This document shows, one piece after another, positions 9,003 to 21,583 of a stretch of DNA of 64,000 bases. How positions within the stretch are numbered: the first letter of the stretch is position 1; each line of letters starts with the position of its first letter. Position numbers and translations under genes: made by a program. The stretch spans positions 29,713,896 through 29,777,895 of the forward strand of contig NC_067206.1 in NCBI RefSeq assembly GCF_026262505.1, read 5' to 3'. The notes below the pieces were generated by a model. It was not told the origin of the DNA. It made no database searches and worked only from the letters and a program-made list of their open reading frames with translations. The stretch is from Trichomonas vaginalis G3. Its lineage: Eukaryota; Parabasalia; Trichomonadida; Trichomonadidae.

Positions 9003-10495
9003 ATTTAATTTGCATAATTTTTTTTAGTTGAAAGACAGGAAACTTAGTTGAGTTTGTATTATTTTTATCGTTCAATTCATTGTATCAGTGAGTGATCCAG
9101 ATATTTAAGATATTTACAAAAAATTTATTAATTTGATTAACAAATTTTAATCAAAATAGCAAAAATCTATTTGATAGCTGTAAGCAAACAATAATTTTTA
9201 TTTCAAGCAAAATCAATTATTTTCATCTAAACGTATAAAATTGTCAATTTTATGAGAATAAATTTAAAATCTCATGAAATATAAAGGAGAGTAATATTTT
9301 TCAATTTTCTTTTTTTCTTTGTCTCAAATATTTTCTGTTGGGAATTTTCTTGTTATCAAAAAATAATTTTAATATTTGTTTATTTCATTACATACAATAA
9401 AATTTTAAAAACTCTATTTGTTCACAAGAAAATTTTTTCCCTTCATATGAAGAAACATTTTGTTCTCCATTTGATGCTGAGTCTAAATCTCGATTTTTGA
9501 TTTTTCTTCTTTCCAAATTTCTTTTTTCCAAATTAGAAGTTTAATTCAAATTTTCAATAGTTTATATATTTTCTCAAACCGTCTTAGATTTTCTCACTTT
9601 TTAGGGATTTTCTCTCAAAATATACAAAAATAGTAATATCAATACATGTGTCTAATATACTTTAAAACCATCGTGATAAAATTCAAAAACGAAGAGTTCT
9701 TCTCTCCAAATTTTTTTCAAAATCAAAAAAATGAGATAAAAAAGCACGTTTGGAAAATTCATTTTTAGCATTTTAGGAATTTTCTCACTTTTCTTCCAAA
9801 TTGACATCCTTATACAGACACAAAATTACAGATGAATATTGGAAAATTATATCCAAATTGTAAAAGGTTAAGTTAGATGGTCATACACTCTCAAAATTTG
9901 TGAGAGAGTTCTCTATTTAAAAAAAAAGATTCGAGCGATTATAACTTAATTTATCATGCTTTTCATAAGAATGTCACTGTGACATAATGCATATTATAAG
10001 CCTCAAGCATATAATGAATATATTTACAATGAATAAAAACAAGTTTTTGGCAAATTCTAAATTCATAATTGCTTTAAAGTCGGAAATCTCTTCATATGCT
10101 TCGTATAATTGAGAAACATCATCGTCAGACCCTTGTTTCACCTATTGGTAACCTTAAATATCAAAATATTGTTTTCGATTTTTATTTTGAATGCAGATGA
10201 CTAGGTTATGAAAACATATTTGATATTATATATAATACTTATTGTCATTTTTACCTAAATTAATAAAATCCAATGTTAAATAAAAATGTTTTTTCTTATT
10301 CAATGATATTTACTAAAGTAACATATTAACATATTAAAAAGAGCCCCTCTACATATATTTTCATCAGATTGATTATTATTTTGATAATTTTTTTTTTATA
10401 ACATCAAGATTTGATACTTTCAGTTTCAACATTCATTAAGAAATTCTATGTCTCAGCCAAAAAATTCAAGAATATAAAATATAAGAAATTATTTA
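9003..10495. other. Gene-free AT-rich spacer
   Basis: About 1.5 kb of AT-rich sequence with stops in all frames. I see no gene, clear repeat or RNA structure in it. Confidence 0.6.
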
Positions 10496-12952
10496 TTACA
10501 TCATTATAAATACAGCTATGGAAGAATAGCCAATTCTTGATACATCAGTTACTCTTTGAAAACATGTAATTATTCCGCATGCTTTTGTGGCTGAATACGA
10601 AAGACCACCTGTAGTAATCAGGTTTTTAATAAAATCTTTATTCTTACTGTCAATCAGAACGCCACAATTTAAATTTTTACAGCCCAAAAACGCATTAGCA
10701 TCAACGGTTGTTACATATAACGGAATATTTATACTTTTCAGATTGATGCAGTATGCAAATGCTTGCGCTCCAATTGAAACAACAGAGTTATCCGGTATTG
10801 CAATTGATTCAATATTGATGCAATCGAGAAACGCACAAACTGCAATTCTGTTGACATTCTGAGAGAAGCAAAAGTGCTTGATACTTGAAGCAGGAGGGAA
10901 GCAGATCAAATTACTTCTTCCACTATTAAATAGAGCACCATTATCAACTTCAAAGTATCTCTTATCCTGGCAAACAAATGAAGAAAGATTTCTGCAGCCT
11001 TGGAAACACCCAAAACCAATACTTTGCAAGCTACAATTATCTGGAATTATAAAAGTCTTCAAAAGAGAACAATCTTTGAAACAATAGTTAGAAATATTTT
11101 CAACTAAATTTGGTACAATGAATTGGCTAATTTTTGTACTTTGAAAAAGATTATCTCCTAAGCTCTGAACAGTAGTTGGAATATTAATTGTTTCTAAATA
11201 TGTGGCACCAGCGAATGCAAAACTACCAAAGTTCTGTATAGTACAATTTTTATCAAATTTCATTGATTTGATTTTTGTATCTGTGAATGCATAAATACCA
11301 ACAGTTGAAACCGAAGAAGGTAAATTGATATTTTCGAGATTATTGCAATATGCAAAACAATAGTCATTTATCATTCGAAGACCATAATTCAATTGCAATT
11401 CTACAAGGTTCACACAGCTACTAAAAACACTAGAATATAGGTCATAATATTTTTCTTGATCATGTCCATCGAAAATCACTGATATTAATGAAGAACATGA
11501 ATAAAACCCTGCATAATCAATCCATATCAATTTACTTGGAAAATGAACCCGAAGCAAATTTTTACATTGAAGAAAAGCTGAATTACCTATTGTTTCCAAT
11601 GTTGAAGGAAATTCTATTGATTCCAAGAGCCTTCAATATTGAAATGCAAATTTTTCAATATTTTTAATGACACTATTTTGCTCGAATTTAATGCTTTTGA
11701 TATTGAGATACTCGAAAGCTGATTCTTTTATTGTTATGACTGTATTTGGAATAGTAATATTTTCTAGATCCCCTAAATATTAGATTAGATTTTGTTTGGC
11801 ATTATCAAATAATATTTGTTGTGTATCCAAGTTGAATTTCGACCCTTTTCCAAATTCAATTGAGGTCACTTTTGTTCCTGACAGTACACCTCCACCTATC
11901 GATTCAATTGTAGATGGGAAGTATATTAATGATAATTTATTGCAATATGCAAAAGCGCTAGCTGAGATAGAGGTAAGACCTTCTGGTAAATTAATATTTG
12001 ATACAGCACCGGAATAAAAGCAATTGTCTCCAATACTTTTTAATGAATTACCAAAATTTACCACGGTTAATTGTTTGCATTCATAGAATGCACTTCCATA
12101 AATGGAAACTAAACTGTTTGGCAGAGTTATTGATGTTATTAAAGATCTACTTATCGACCAGCTAGCCAAATTTGTGATCCCTTCATTCATGAGAATTGAA
12201 CTTCCTCTGAATTGGTAGAATGCACTATAACCTACTGATGTCACCGTTGATGGAATTGAAAAAGTTGTTGAATATGCAGGGGGTACTAAAACTATTGTTG
12301 TTAGATCGATACTGAATAAAACTCCATTATCTGAGACATAATATTCGTTAGAATTGGAAACTGAGATATATCTGAGAACAGGATTTCCTGAGGCAGCATC
12401 ACTTTGAAAATTTCTAATTGAAGCTGGTAAATTTAATGTTTGAACATTTGTAAATCCAAAGGCATATGTTTCTATTGAATTTAATAAAGAATCTTCAGGG
12501 ATTGTGACATATTGTAAGTTTTTACAATTTTGAAAACAACCATACTTTATTGCTTGGACTCTACTTGGAATTGTAATTGATGTGATGAGTTCATTGGTTG
12601 CAAATGTTCCCCTTTCTAATGATTCAAGATTTGTGGGTAATGTAATCGATGAAATTTTTTTACAATCAGAAAATGCAAATTTCCCAATGGTAGTCAAATA
12701 CTGACAATTTGAAAAGTCGATTGCCTGAAGTTTTTAACAAGAATAAAAAGCGCAATCATTAATGGTCTTAAGTTTCGATCCAATAGGAAAATTAACTGTT
12801 GTGAGGGTCCCAGCACTTCCTGTGAATGCAGAATTAAGACATTTTGTGTCTTTGGATTGTCCATAGATAATTTCGCAGTTAACTTTGATGTTAACATTGA
12901 CACTATTGGTTGAACTAGTAAGAGTTTTACCGTCAGCAGAGTATTCTTCCAC
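10496..12952 (-). pseudogene. BspA-like leucine-rich-repeat protein, pseudogene
   Basis: One reading frame runs for 819 codons through the whole span and encodes tandem 23-residue BspA-type (LRR_5) repeats, of the form AF..C..L..I.LP..V..IG. The C-terminal part is non-repeat and ends FIMM. In trichomonads this very large family gives surface proteins and adhesin candidates. The frame is interrupted by three in-frame stops: TAA at 12,734-12,736, TAA at 11,780-11,782 and TGA at 11,633-11,635, with no frameshift. At the 5' end a TAA stands seven codons upstream and there is no ATG, so the start is lost. With so few changes over 2.4 kb it looks like a fairly young pseudogene. The pieces between stops could still be transcribed. 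The order of the repeats is intact throughout. Confidence 0.85.
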
Positions 12953-14162
12953 TTCGTTATTTATAGTTACTTATTAATATTTCTGAAGCTTAAAGTATGG
13001 CAAATAGTTTTCAAATCTAACCCAAATCAGTTGCCATGATCAAATTTATTTGAATAGGTGGTTTATCGAATGGAATCTATTTTCGTACGATTTTAAGGTT
13101 AATAATTATGGTTATGTTTTTTGTTGAATGACAAACATAATATGATAATATGTTGATATTTAAAATCAGAGGATTCTTATTTTTGTCTCGAATGCCACAT
13201 AGAAAAAATAAATATTATGCAATTATTTGATGACGCGATCAGAAATATGGTATATGATTACACATAGTATAGCATTTATTTTCAGCAATTTTGGTAAAAA
13301 AAAAATTGAATTTTAAAATTTGGTTTAGCATATATACAAAACATACACAGTTTGGTGAGATTAATAATTTAGCAAAATAAAGTTTCACCTGAAAGGATAA
13401 TACTATCATAAAGTTAAATTTGCAATAAAATGCAAATGTTAATGCTTAAATCAATCTTAAAATGAATAATTAAAAGATGTGATTAGCAATAAAAGAATTA
13501 TAGTGAATAAATCATGATCGATAAGTCTTTTTTTAAAAAAAATTAAATTTCCATATCTCATATAAAACATATTGTATTGGAGAATAATCATTTCTAAGAA
13601 ATGACATAATTTTATTTTTGAAGGGAAATGTTGGAACAAAAAATATTTTTTATCGGCAAAATCAAATAAGCTAAAAATAATGTACAGTTTTAATTCTTTA
13701 TGTTTTTTCTCACCAATTTTTTTGAAAGCATTTTCGTTAGTCCAGAAATTTTTGAATAGTGCGTTCAAAATCTCTCATGCTACACTATATTTACATATTA
13801 AGAAATACAAAATTTATTTTATCTCGCTTGACGGATGCAGTTAATAAATTGAGTGTGTCTTCTCAATATCAAAAAATTTTAAAAAATTATGTTTTTTCTT
13901 TTAAAATTTATGTTCATCGATTATATTAATTCATCGGAATATATTTTGTAGAAAGTTGTCCCTAATTTATTACATTTTCTGAATTACTTTCAATCTTTGT
14001 AACATTAGAAGATAATATGGATGTTCCTCTATCTAATATCCATGCTATGTGTAATATAAAATCTTTTCATATTGAGACAAACTTCATTTTCTTTTTCAAA
14101 ATATTGAATACATTCATAAAAATCAATGTAGAAAATAATGTATTCAATTCTCTCAATGTTTT
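12953..14162. other. Gene-free spacer
   Basis: No supported gene. The frame at 13,457-13,768 on the minus strand has a low-complexity Phe/Leu/Ile composition and is not counted. Confidence 0.5.
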
Positions 14163-14167
14163 TCACT
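14163..14167 (+). promoter_or_regulatory. Initiator TCACT
   Basis: TCACT followed by TCAAG lies 11 nt before the ATG at 14,179. It fits the trichomonad initiator TCA-pyrimidine-(A/T). The paralogue at 16,348 has the same TTCACTTCAA word before its ATG. Confidence 0.65.
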
Positions 14168-14178
14168 TCAAGTAAGAG

Positions 14179-14607
14179 ATGCAAAAAGAGATTGAAAGAA
14201 ATGATAAGCTCCGGAAAGACATCTTAAATGCCCGCTACGTAAATAAGCACTTCAGAACTACGGCCAACTCAATTCGGGACTACGAAAGACTCAAGGTCCG
14301 AATTACAAAAATTGGTATTAAAATGGACATTGTTACAGCTTATCTTGAAAACATGTTTGGCCAGCATGCAACCTCAATAATACTGCTTTCACAAGCAGCA
14401 ATAATCGAGGAAAATTTATCAATCGAAGTTGATAGACTTGCCAAACGAAACAGGCAAGCGCTTCTATGCTGGTTTGCCGAAAACTGGGAAATAATTCTAC
14501 CATTTTTGAATCAAACAAAAGAGAAAAAGAAATTAAAATTATCCCAAGTTAGGAGTTCTCCTGAAATTGATATTTCAGATTTATCCCAGCTACTTAATAT
14601 GCATTAG
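14179..14607 (+). CDS. Conserved protein of unknown function, paralogue 1
   Basis: The 142-residue protein is mostly helical and charged. It aligns along nearly its whole length with the product of 16,348-16,791: shared blocks include RDI..AR..NKH.RTT, IRD.E.L, GIK.D, VDRLA.R..QAL.CW.AENWE, and the C-terminal EIDISD.SQL. About half the positions match, so both genes have been kept under protein-level selection. No known domain or catalytic motif is apparent. The basic N-terminal third and conserved Trp pair could form a small helical interaction domain. The start is fixed by the initiator at 14,163. The family is unknown to me. Confidence 0.75.
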   Translation: MQKEIERNDKLRKDILNARYVNKHFRTTANSIRDYERLKVRITKIGIKMDIVTAYLENMFGQHATSIILLSQAAIIEENLSIEVDRLAKRNRQALLCWFAENWEIILPFLNQTKEKKKLKLSQVRSSPEIDISDLSQLLNMH

Positions 14608-16338
14608 CTTTTTTATCTTTCTATTTCAAATTTTTTTTGTTATTTCAGAATAAAGAAAATTCGCTCTCAAATCGTAAATCCTTTCAAAAAATAATTAATT
14701 GAGTTGTGTAGCAGGCGTGAGGCAGTTTTTAAATTATTCAACTTACTATCGTGATTTTATATCATACCATTTTAGAGAAGAATTAAAATGATTTAAACTT
14801 CATTTTCAAATCATAATTAAAATTATAAAAATATAATATTCCAATCAGCAAATTAATATGATTGTGGAAACACAATGAAAGTTTTCTATTTCAATTTATT
14901 CACAATTTTACTTTCAAATTTTAAAATTCCGAATGCTATATCATGAAAAATAAGCGGAAATACTTAGCAATGTCAAGTGTGTAGTTGAATATCGTGGATA
15001 AAATTTGGTTCAAAAGCTTACAAAAAATCATCAAATTCAAAATAAAAAAAATCAATCTGAATACTTTCCAGGCTTGGACTGAATAATACATGCAACATGC
15101 AGCGAAAATACAAAGTTTTTATAATTTTTATTAAAATTAAAAAATTTGATGAAAATCATTTGATTATTTTGAAATTCCCTTCAATAACGAACGATATGGA
15201 TACTAAAATCTCATAATAACCCTTTTATTTTGAAGTAGTTTGATTATTTACTTCAGAAAAAGGAAAATATTCAATTTCTGACCTCAAGCGGTTTATTTTA
15301 TTTTTTGAATTATGTACTCAATCGGTATTATGAAATTGAGACGCATTCAATAATTTGAGAATATGACTACTTTTAGAAATAAACATCAAATTATTATTAA
15401 TCATCAGTAATTATCTATAATTTCATATTTTGTTCTTTAACGATTTGATTTTAGAAGTTCGATTACTTTTTTCTCAATTATTGTCTCTAATACTTATACG
15501 AAAAGTAATAATGATTATTTATGTTTTTAATCCTCGCTGAAACGCTTTCAAAAATTTCAAAGTATCCACAAAATTTAAAAGCAAATTTTATTATTGTCTA
15601 AATTCAAGCATCCATTCTTTTAATGAAGTGGAATAGATCAGATAAAAGTTAGTCAATCTATCAGTACGTTAGTATTCATATTATATTGATATAATCTCTT
15701 TATAAAAATTGATTTTATCTCTAAAATCTTAATTTCTTCAAATAATAATGTTTATAATATGCATGACATTTCTCATATCCTGATATTGCTACAATACATA
15801 GATTACGATATTTTTTTATTTAAAATTATTGTTTTTCCAGAAAATTCTGTTTAATTCATAATCTCTACATAAATAAATTCACCACTGACCAGTTGTGCCG
15901 AAAATAATAATCAACATCCAAGAAGCCTGTAAATTAAATTTAATAAAAAAATTTTCTTTTAAAAGAATATTTCTATAGACCATGGTTTAATCAAAGGAAC
16001 ATCATTTAAGAATCCAACCAAATAGTCATAAATTGAAGGGGAAAAAATTACAGTTTGTGCAAATTAATAATATATTTTTTTAAAACTATGCCAGATTCGA
16101 CTTACAACAAGATATTTCTATCAATAAATTGATTCAGACCTTGCAAATTTGCTTTTCAAAAACGCAAACAAAAGACTTGAAAAAATTGTTACTTCACAAT
16201 TTCTAATTCTTATCTCTTTTTCTGTTGAACCTAATCACAGTTGAAAAACACCAAAGATTATTTTATCAACTACTTTTGGGTTCTTTCAATTCAATTATTT
16301 GTTCTTTCAATTTTAGTTTGTGGTGCATTTAAAAATAT
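14608..16338. other. Gene-free spacer between the two paralogues
   Basis: About 1.7 kb of AT-rich sequence. I see no gene, no RNA and no clear repeat in it. Confidence 0.5.
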
Positions 16339-16343
16339 TCACT
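16339..16343 (+). promoter_or_regulatory. Initiator TCACT
   Basis: TCACT then TCAA immediately precedes the ATG at 16,348. The leader would be only 7 nt long, which is usual for trichomonads. Confidence 0.65.
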
Positions 16344-16347
16344 TCAA

Positions 16348-16791
16348 ATGGAACGTATAAGTGAACGTACCCAAAGAGACATAATAAAGGCCCGCTCAAT
16401 TAACAAGCATCGACGTACGACATCACAGGCCATTAGAGACCATGAGCAGCTTATGAACAGAATATCAAAATTAGGAATCAAAGTGGATTACGTCTCTGCT
16501 TACCTAGATTACTTGTATGGTACCCATGCCACAGTTTTCATGCTGCTTCCTCAGGCTGAAGAAATGGAGAAAAAACTTCAAATTGAGGTTGATCGGCTTG
16601 CAAGAAGAAGCAAACAAGCCTTAATTTGCTGGTATGCTGAAAATTGGGAGGTAATTTATCCATATATAAACGTGGAAAATGAACAATCTGGCGTTAAATT
16701 AGGATATGAAAGATTTGTTCAGAAAAAGGATTTCCAAAAGGGGTACGAAATTGATATTTCAGATATATCTCAATTGATTAACCACCATTAG
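16348..16791 (+). CDS. Conserved protein of unknown function, paralogue 2
   Basis: This 147-residue protein is the partner of 14,179-14,607, in the same orientation 1.7 kb downstream. The central block (VDRLARRSKQALICWYAENW) is the best conserved part. A short insertion near residues 110-130 accounts for the extra length. The C terminus again has EIDISDISQL, a possible short acidic interaction motif. The two genes share a start context but their flanks have diverged, so the duplication is old. Function unknown; no membrane segment and no signal peptide. Confidence 0.75.
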   Translation: MERISERTQRDIIKARSINKHRRTTSQAIRDHEQLMNRISKLGIKVDYVSAYLDYLYGTHATVFMLLPQAEEMEKKLQIEVDRLARRSKQALICWYAENWEVIYPYINVENEQSGVKLGYERFVQKKDFQKGYEIDISDISQLINHH

Positions 16792-18329
16792 ACAGAATTA
16801 TTGCTCTTTTCTGAGTTTTCACGGAAATGTAATTTAACATATGCTAGAACATGGTGACGGGCGTGAAAACTTTAATAGCGGTAATCAATTCTATCAAGTG
16901 ATTTCATTTGTCTGAAGTTTGTATGTTTCTTAAAGCTTAATCCATGAATTTTTTTCTAAAATATATATTTCTTTAATGAACTAGTATATTCTTAATGATA
17001 GAACATAAAAGTAAATTATGTTGATGTATTTTAGTTGCATTAAATCTCTTTACTTAATGTTTTCGAAAAAAATTAAAATATATGCTAATATCTCTTGCAT
17101 TTAAATAAATTCACTATTTAAATATTTGTTAATGCAATTTGTTCGTATTCACACGGTTATTAAACTTCTTGAAACTTGAAACAAATATGATTTTCAATTA
17201 ATTTTTTTGCGGCTTTTTCCTTTTTACAAGTAAATCTATTGCACTTTCCATCAATATGATGCGGATATTTTGTGTAAACTGAGAAAAATTCATTAATTAT
17301 ATGCAACTTTTAATATTCCGACAAAAGAAACTTGTTATTCAGGGAATATTCAAAAATTCAAATACCCTCCTTATGTTATTACGTCTCAGGGATATTTTAG
17401 ATTTTCAGGTTATTTTTATGTTCTGTCAAAATATTGTGAATCCGAACAAAATTTTATCGGAAAATAAATTTGAGACCAGATTTTCTGAAGAGTTTTCAAT
17501 TTCACGCCTGTATTATGAGTGCCTTAGAGGAACTCTGTGATATATCAATTTTATAGAACTTTTATATCAAAGGCAGAATAAATTGGATTGAAATATAACA
17601 AAGCTATGATGATGTCCTTTCATTTTTTTAACACCAATAAAAAACTGTTTCATTCAATTTTTAATGTTTCAAGGAAGAAAATATTTGAATGACAACAGAA
17701 ATTCTCGTAATTATTTAGCTGTTTCATTTTGATGAATTAATTTCTATGGTATACAGCAAGCTCCAAGATCACAATTATTACGGAAATTTAAAGCTCACAC
17801 CCTTGAAGTGGTTTTATTTTCATAGAAATAATAAATTAATGTGTTAAGTTTGCTTTAATTTCTATTATAGATAAAATTAGCTCCTAAAACTGATTAAAGC
17901 ATTTATCTGAATTTACAAATTAGATTAAAAGACAAAATTTTGTTGGAAAATGATTACAAACATATTGGCTTATACGATCATGTAAACAAAATAACTAAAC
18001 TATGGTTTGAATTATTACATCAAATCAAGCATGAGTTTGAAAAATTATATATTGGAAAATAAAAATAATCCAAACAGGTTAGCTCGTAGAAGGAAGATGG
18101 TGAAATTTTTCAAAAAAAAGGTATTATATTGATTTTGTTTTTTTTCATTAAATCTGAATAAAATATTTAATATACCGAGTTTAAACTTATTTGTTTACTA
18201 TATTGATCAATAAGTATAGAATCTGTGTCAATAATGATTAAGATATTTATCACTATGAAAAGTACTCCAAAAATAACAGTTGTGTTGGAATGATTTTGGA
18301 TGTACACCAACAATATATTAATCAACATT
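16792..18329. other. Gene-free spacer
   Basis: No supported gene. The 79-codon frame at 17,301-17,540 has no initiator and no family features and is treated as chance. Confidence 0.5.
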
Positions 18330-18720
18330 TGTCCTCCATTGGATAGGAGCCAGAGGTCTCACATGATTTTCATTTGACAAAAAATATTCTGCCCTTAGAT
18401 TCAGAATGGCTTTTAAGTAATAAGTTTGTAATTTCTGAATTGTCAATAAAGAGGTTCTCTCCTTTCATTATTTCTTGTGTTGGCATCAGCCCCATGTTTA
18501 ATAGCAGTCCTTATCAAATCTTTAACAAGATTTCATGCTGCCTATTGAAGAACAGAAATTCCTTGAATATCTGTTGCATTGATAGTGGTTCCTTTTATAG
18601 AAGAAATTAAACAGCTTCCTGATTGGGCAATTTTCCTACTGCATGTTGAAGCAGAGTGTTTCTATCTCTTGCTTTTGTATTAATACCAATATCATGAAAT
18701 TTAAGAATTTAAGATATTTA
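18330..18720 (-). pseudogene. Ankyrin-repeat gene relic
   Basis: The minus strand contains ankyrin-like text interrupted by stops. In one frame, about 18,440-18,605, it reads GTTINATDIQGISVLQ, stop, AA, stop, NLVKDLIRTAIKHGADANTR, then a further stop; another frame nearer 18,700 gives DIGINTKARDRNTLLQHAV. These are recognisable repeat units (INATD.QG...L, HGADANTRN). At least three in-frame stops and a frame change mark it as decayed. It may extend to about 19,140 as weaker matches. It resembles the kind of large ankyrin protein at 26,962-28,977. It is an old host-family relic. Confidence 0.6.
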
Positions 18721-19626
18721 TATAATTTTAAGTTATGAATAGTAATTCATTATTTTCATATAAGCCTCATACTCAAACAAGTATTGAATCTTTCTAAAAT
18801 TGTGATAAAATGGTGAATTAGAAACCTGATGATTCCTTCATTTTGTTTTTCAACTCCTTGATTTTCATCCATTCCAAGTAATGAAAATGCATCATAATAC
18901 TTGTTTATTCAATAAAAATTATCATTATGAAATCTTCCTGTATTATATCATTAATTGCATCGGATCAAGTAAAATATTTCTAAAGATGTTGATCCCAAAT
19001 AATTTAATCAGAAAAGAATTTATTGATATATTTGAATTGGTCACCTTTTCCAAAAAACACTTCAATAATAAGATCAATTGGCACTGAGAATTCCAGGAAA
19101 TTAAAACTTCTTGATATTCATTTATTTATTTGACGTGTAAACTATGTAAACAATAGATGTCAAACATCGAATCCTCATTGACAAACACATATAAACCATT
19201 GCGTACCCTAGCAGTAAATAGACATTTCAAAGATCTATTAAATCCATGTTAACTCAGTTCCCAATAATCGTTATTTATGTCACTTTTCGATTTTTTATTT
19301 GGACGATCGTTCATATTTTATTCAAGTAAATTTGATGCCAAATACAAAATGCCAACTAGATTGTCACTTTTGATCACAATCAAAAATCACAGGATTTGAG
19401 ATAATCTTTCAAATTTCCAATATCAAGTTAGAAATAAGTTTTATTTATCATTAGTTATGCAATAATTACAGGCTTGAAAATTGAATACTAAATTTTCAAA
19501 ATCTAATGATCGGGATTAATTGAATTTCCATTCGCCCTGCAGAAACTTCATTAATAGTGAGATAGAAAAATTGAATGTATGGCAATGGTATTTTGACTTT
19601 TTGAGAATAGATAAATTCAATTATCC
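18721..19626. other. Spacer with possible further ankyrin-gene decay
   Basis: No intact gene. The minus strand between about 18,760 and 19,140 has short protein-like frames that could be the upstream part of the ankyrin relic. I cannot support them individually. Confidence 0.35.
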
Positions 19627-19631
19627 TCATT
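19627..19631 (+). promoter_or_regulatory. Initiator TCATT deciding the start of the TMEM62-like gene
   Basis: TCATT lies 17 nt before the ATG at 19,649. It decides against the longer open frame, which reaches back to 19,520 only with a non-ATG codon. Confidence 0.55.
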
Positions 19632-19648
19632 ATCTACCACCGTGCAAA

Positions 19649-21583
19649 ATGAACAATGACAATTCAGATGACAGCGTAAGAGATGCAATGCATCCAAAAG
19701 TGAGCTGGCATCTTTTTCAAGCCCACTGCACATTTCCAATCTTTGCATTGTTTTGGATTGCATTAGTTTTATTAACGGTTGAAATTGGATTCGTTAATCC
19801 TTTTAGATCTAAAACGATAAAAACACCATTTTCTACTCAAAAAATACCTTATTACTTTATCCAAATTTCTGATTCGCATTATTCTAAGTTTAAACAAGAA
19901 AACAACAAAAGAATGACCAAAAATGTCAAACACTTACTGGAAAATATTAATCCACCCCTTGTTATCCATTCCGGAGATATGGTAGACTCAGCAGATTCAA
20001 CAAGTCCTTTCAGTGCATACTATTCAAACAAAGATGATTGGGAAATATACAATAATTCTGTTCTTCCACTTATACGCAAAGGTAATCATGAGTATTTTGA
20101 GATTGCAGGAAATCATGACCTGATGAATGTCAAAAGCTTTAATTCTCCAGCTAATTACTACAAATACTATGTATCAGAAAACGAAACAGATCTCTATGCA
20201 AGAAAAATTGTACTTAATACGACTCACGAAAAATATAACGTAATTTTATTCAATCCAGTCACTGTTCCATTTCCATCAGCTTTACTTGGATGCATGCCAT
20301 ATGTAGCCAAAGCTCAAATGGATATGATTGAGCAACTATATGAACCTAACGTATCTACAATTTGGGTATGTCATTATCCACGGCAGTACTTGAGATCAGC
20401 GAAGTCCTACAAAGGCAACAGTTTGCATGACTTACTTCGCGATGGAAAATTATACATCTGTGGCCATGCACATCCAGAAGAACCAATGTTATTCCATATT
20501 GATGGATATTTATCCATCGTTGCTACAGCTCTGTTAAGAAAGAGTACAGCGATACTGTATACTGTTGACAATGGCGCAATCAATGCACATATCTTTGATA
20601 GCATGGAAGAACAAAGTTTATTCATAACTTATCCGCAAATCAAAAAACAAGTGTCAAAACATTCGGTTTTTAACCTCAATGACTTCCCTGTGAGGGTTAT
20701 AGCTGTCAAAGATAATGAATGGGTTAAGGTGAGAATAGATGGCGAGGAATATGGTAATATGACGTTTATTAATAGAACAGACAGAAATCATTCATTTTAT
20801 TCTTTGGATGTTCACGTGGAGAATGGTGAACATACATTAGAAGTGTATGATAACAATGGATATTCAGAAGAAATTGAGTTTTTCGTTGGTGAAAAATCAA
20901 AAAGATTTACTGAACGAAAATTGCGTATTCATATACCAATATTCTATTTTATAGTAACACCTGGCATTGTTATCTTCTATCTGTTAATGTTATTACCATT
21001 TTGGAAATTATTCCCAGCACAATTGAAAGAAATTGATGATTATATTGATAATCCAGACTCAGAAATGAACTTCTTTAAGGCTTCCTTGTTATCATTCTTG
21101 TATGTGTTTTGTAGATTCAGAAAAGTTCCAATTTGGATTATAATTCTACTCTTAGTTTTTGTTTTGATTCTATTTGTTATACCGATTTGGATTCAAAGAG
21201 TTGAAAGACAAATCAAATGCGTTGTTTTCATTTGGGGAGCTTATATGGAAGGACATTTGGTTTATTTTGTTGTTCAGTTCTGGGTTTTGTTCCTTGCATT
21301 GCTTTTCATCATGACAGGAATGATATGGTTTGTTGCAATTGTGTACGATCAGCCATTCATGACCAAGTTACATGTGTTTGAAATCGTAATTTCGGTTTTG
21401 TTGAATGTAATAGGAAATATTGCATGGTGCTGTGTTGCTTATGCTGCAGATAATGCATGGACATACTTTTGTTCTCCTTCAACTTATTTTTACACAATTA
21501 TCCCAATTGTATTATACTTCTACACATACTTTGACAAGAGGAAGATCAGAATTATCGAAGAAAGTGATGCTCCAAAGCCATAA
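19649..21583 (+). CDS. TMEM62-like membrane metallophosphoesterase
   Basis: The 644-residue protein has a membrane segment near residues 30-50, then a calcineurin-type metallophosphoesterase domain (about 65-300), a beta-rich domain (about 320-430) and several membrane segments from about 440 to the end. The metal-binding motifs are all visible in order: ISDSH, SGDMVD, GNHD, CHYPRQ and GHAHPEEP. This domain order is that of TMEM62 proteins, whose catalytic domain faces the lumen or outside. The substrate is not known. The motifs are intact, so the enzyme is probably active. The start is chosen at 19,649 from the initiator at 19,627. Hydrophobic segments near the C terminus include WIIILLLVFVLILFVIPIW. 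Confidence 0.85.
   Translation: MNNDNSDDSVRDAMHPKVSWHLFQAHCTFPIFALFWIALVLLTVEIGFVNPFRSKTIKTPFSTQKIPYYFIQISDSHYSKFKQENNKRMTKNVKHLLENINPPLVIHSGDMVDSADSTSPFSAYYSNKDDWEIYNNSVLPLIRKGNHEYFEIAGNHDLMNVKSFNSPANYYKYYVSENETDLYARKIVLNTTHEKYNVILFNPVTVPFPSALLGCMPYVAKAQMDMIEQLYEPNVSTIWVCHYPRQYLRSAKSYKGNSLHDLLRDGKLYICGHAHPEEPMLFHIDGYLSIVATALLRKSTAILYTVDNGAINAHIFDSMEEQSLFITYPQIKKQVSKHSVFNLNDFPVRVIAVKDNEWVKVRIDGEEYGNMTFINRTDRNHSFYSLDVHVENGEHTLEVYDNNGYSEEIEFFVGEKSKRFTERKLRIHIPIFYFIVTPGIVIFYLLMLLPFWKLFPAQLKEIDDYIDNPDSEMNFFKASLLSFLYVFCRFRKVPIWIIILLLVFVLILFVIPIWIQRVERQIKCVVFIWGAYMEGHLVYFVVQFWVLFLALLFIMTGMIWFVAIVYDQPFMTKLHVFEIVISVLLNVIGNIAWCCVAYAADNAWTYFCSPSTYFYTIIPIVLYFYTYFDKRKIRIIEESDAPKP

Noticed and set aside
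13457-13768. A 103-residue minus-strand gene
   Set aside because: The translation is Phe/Leu/Ile/Lys-rich as expected from random AT-rich DNA, with no initiator and no relatives in the window.
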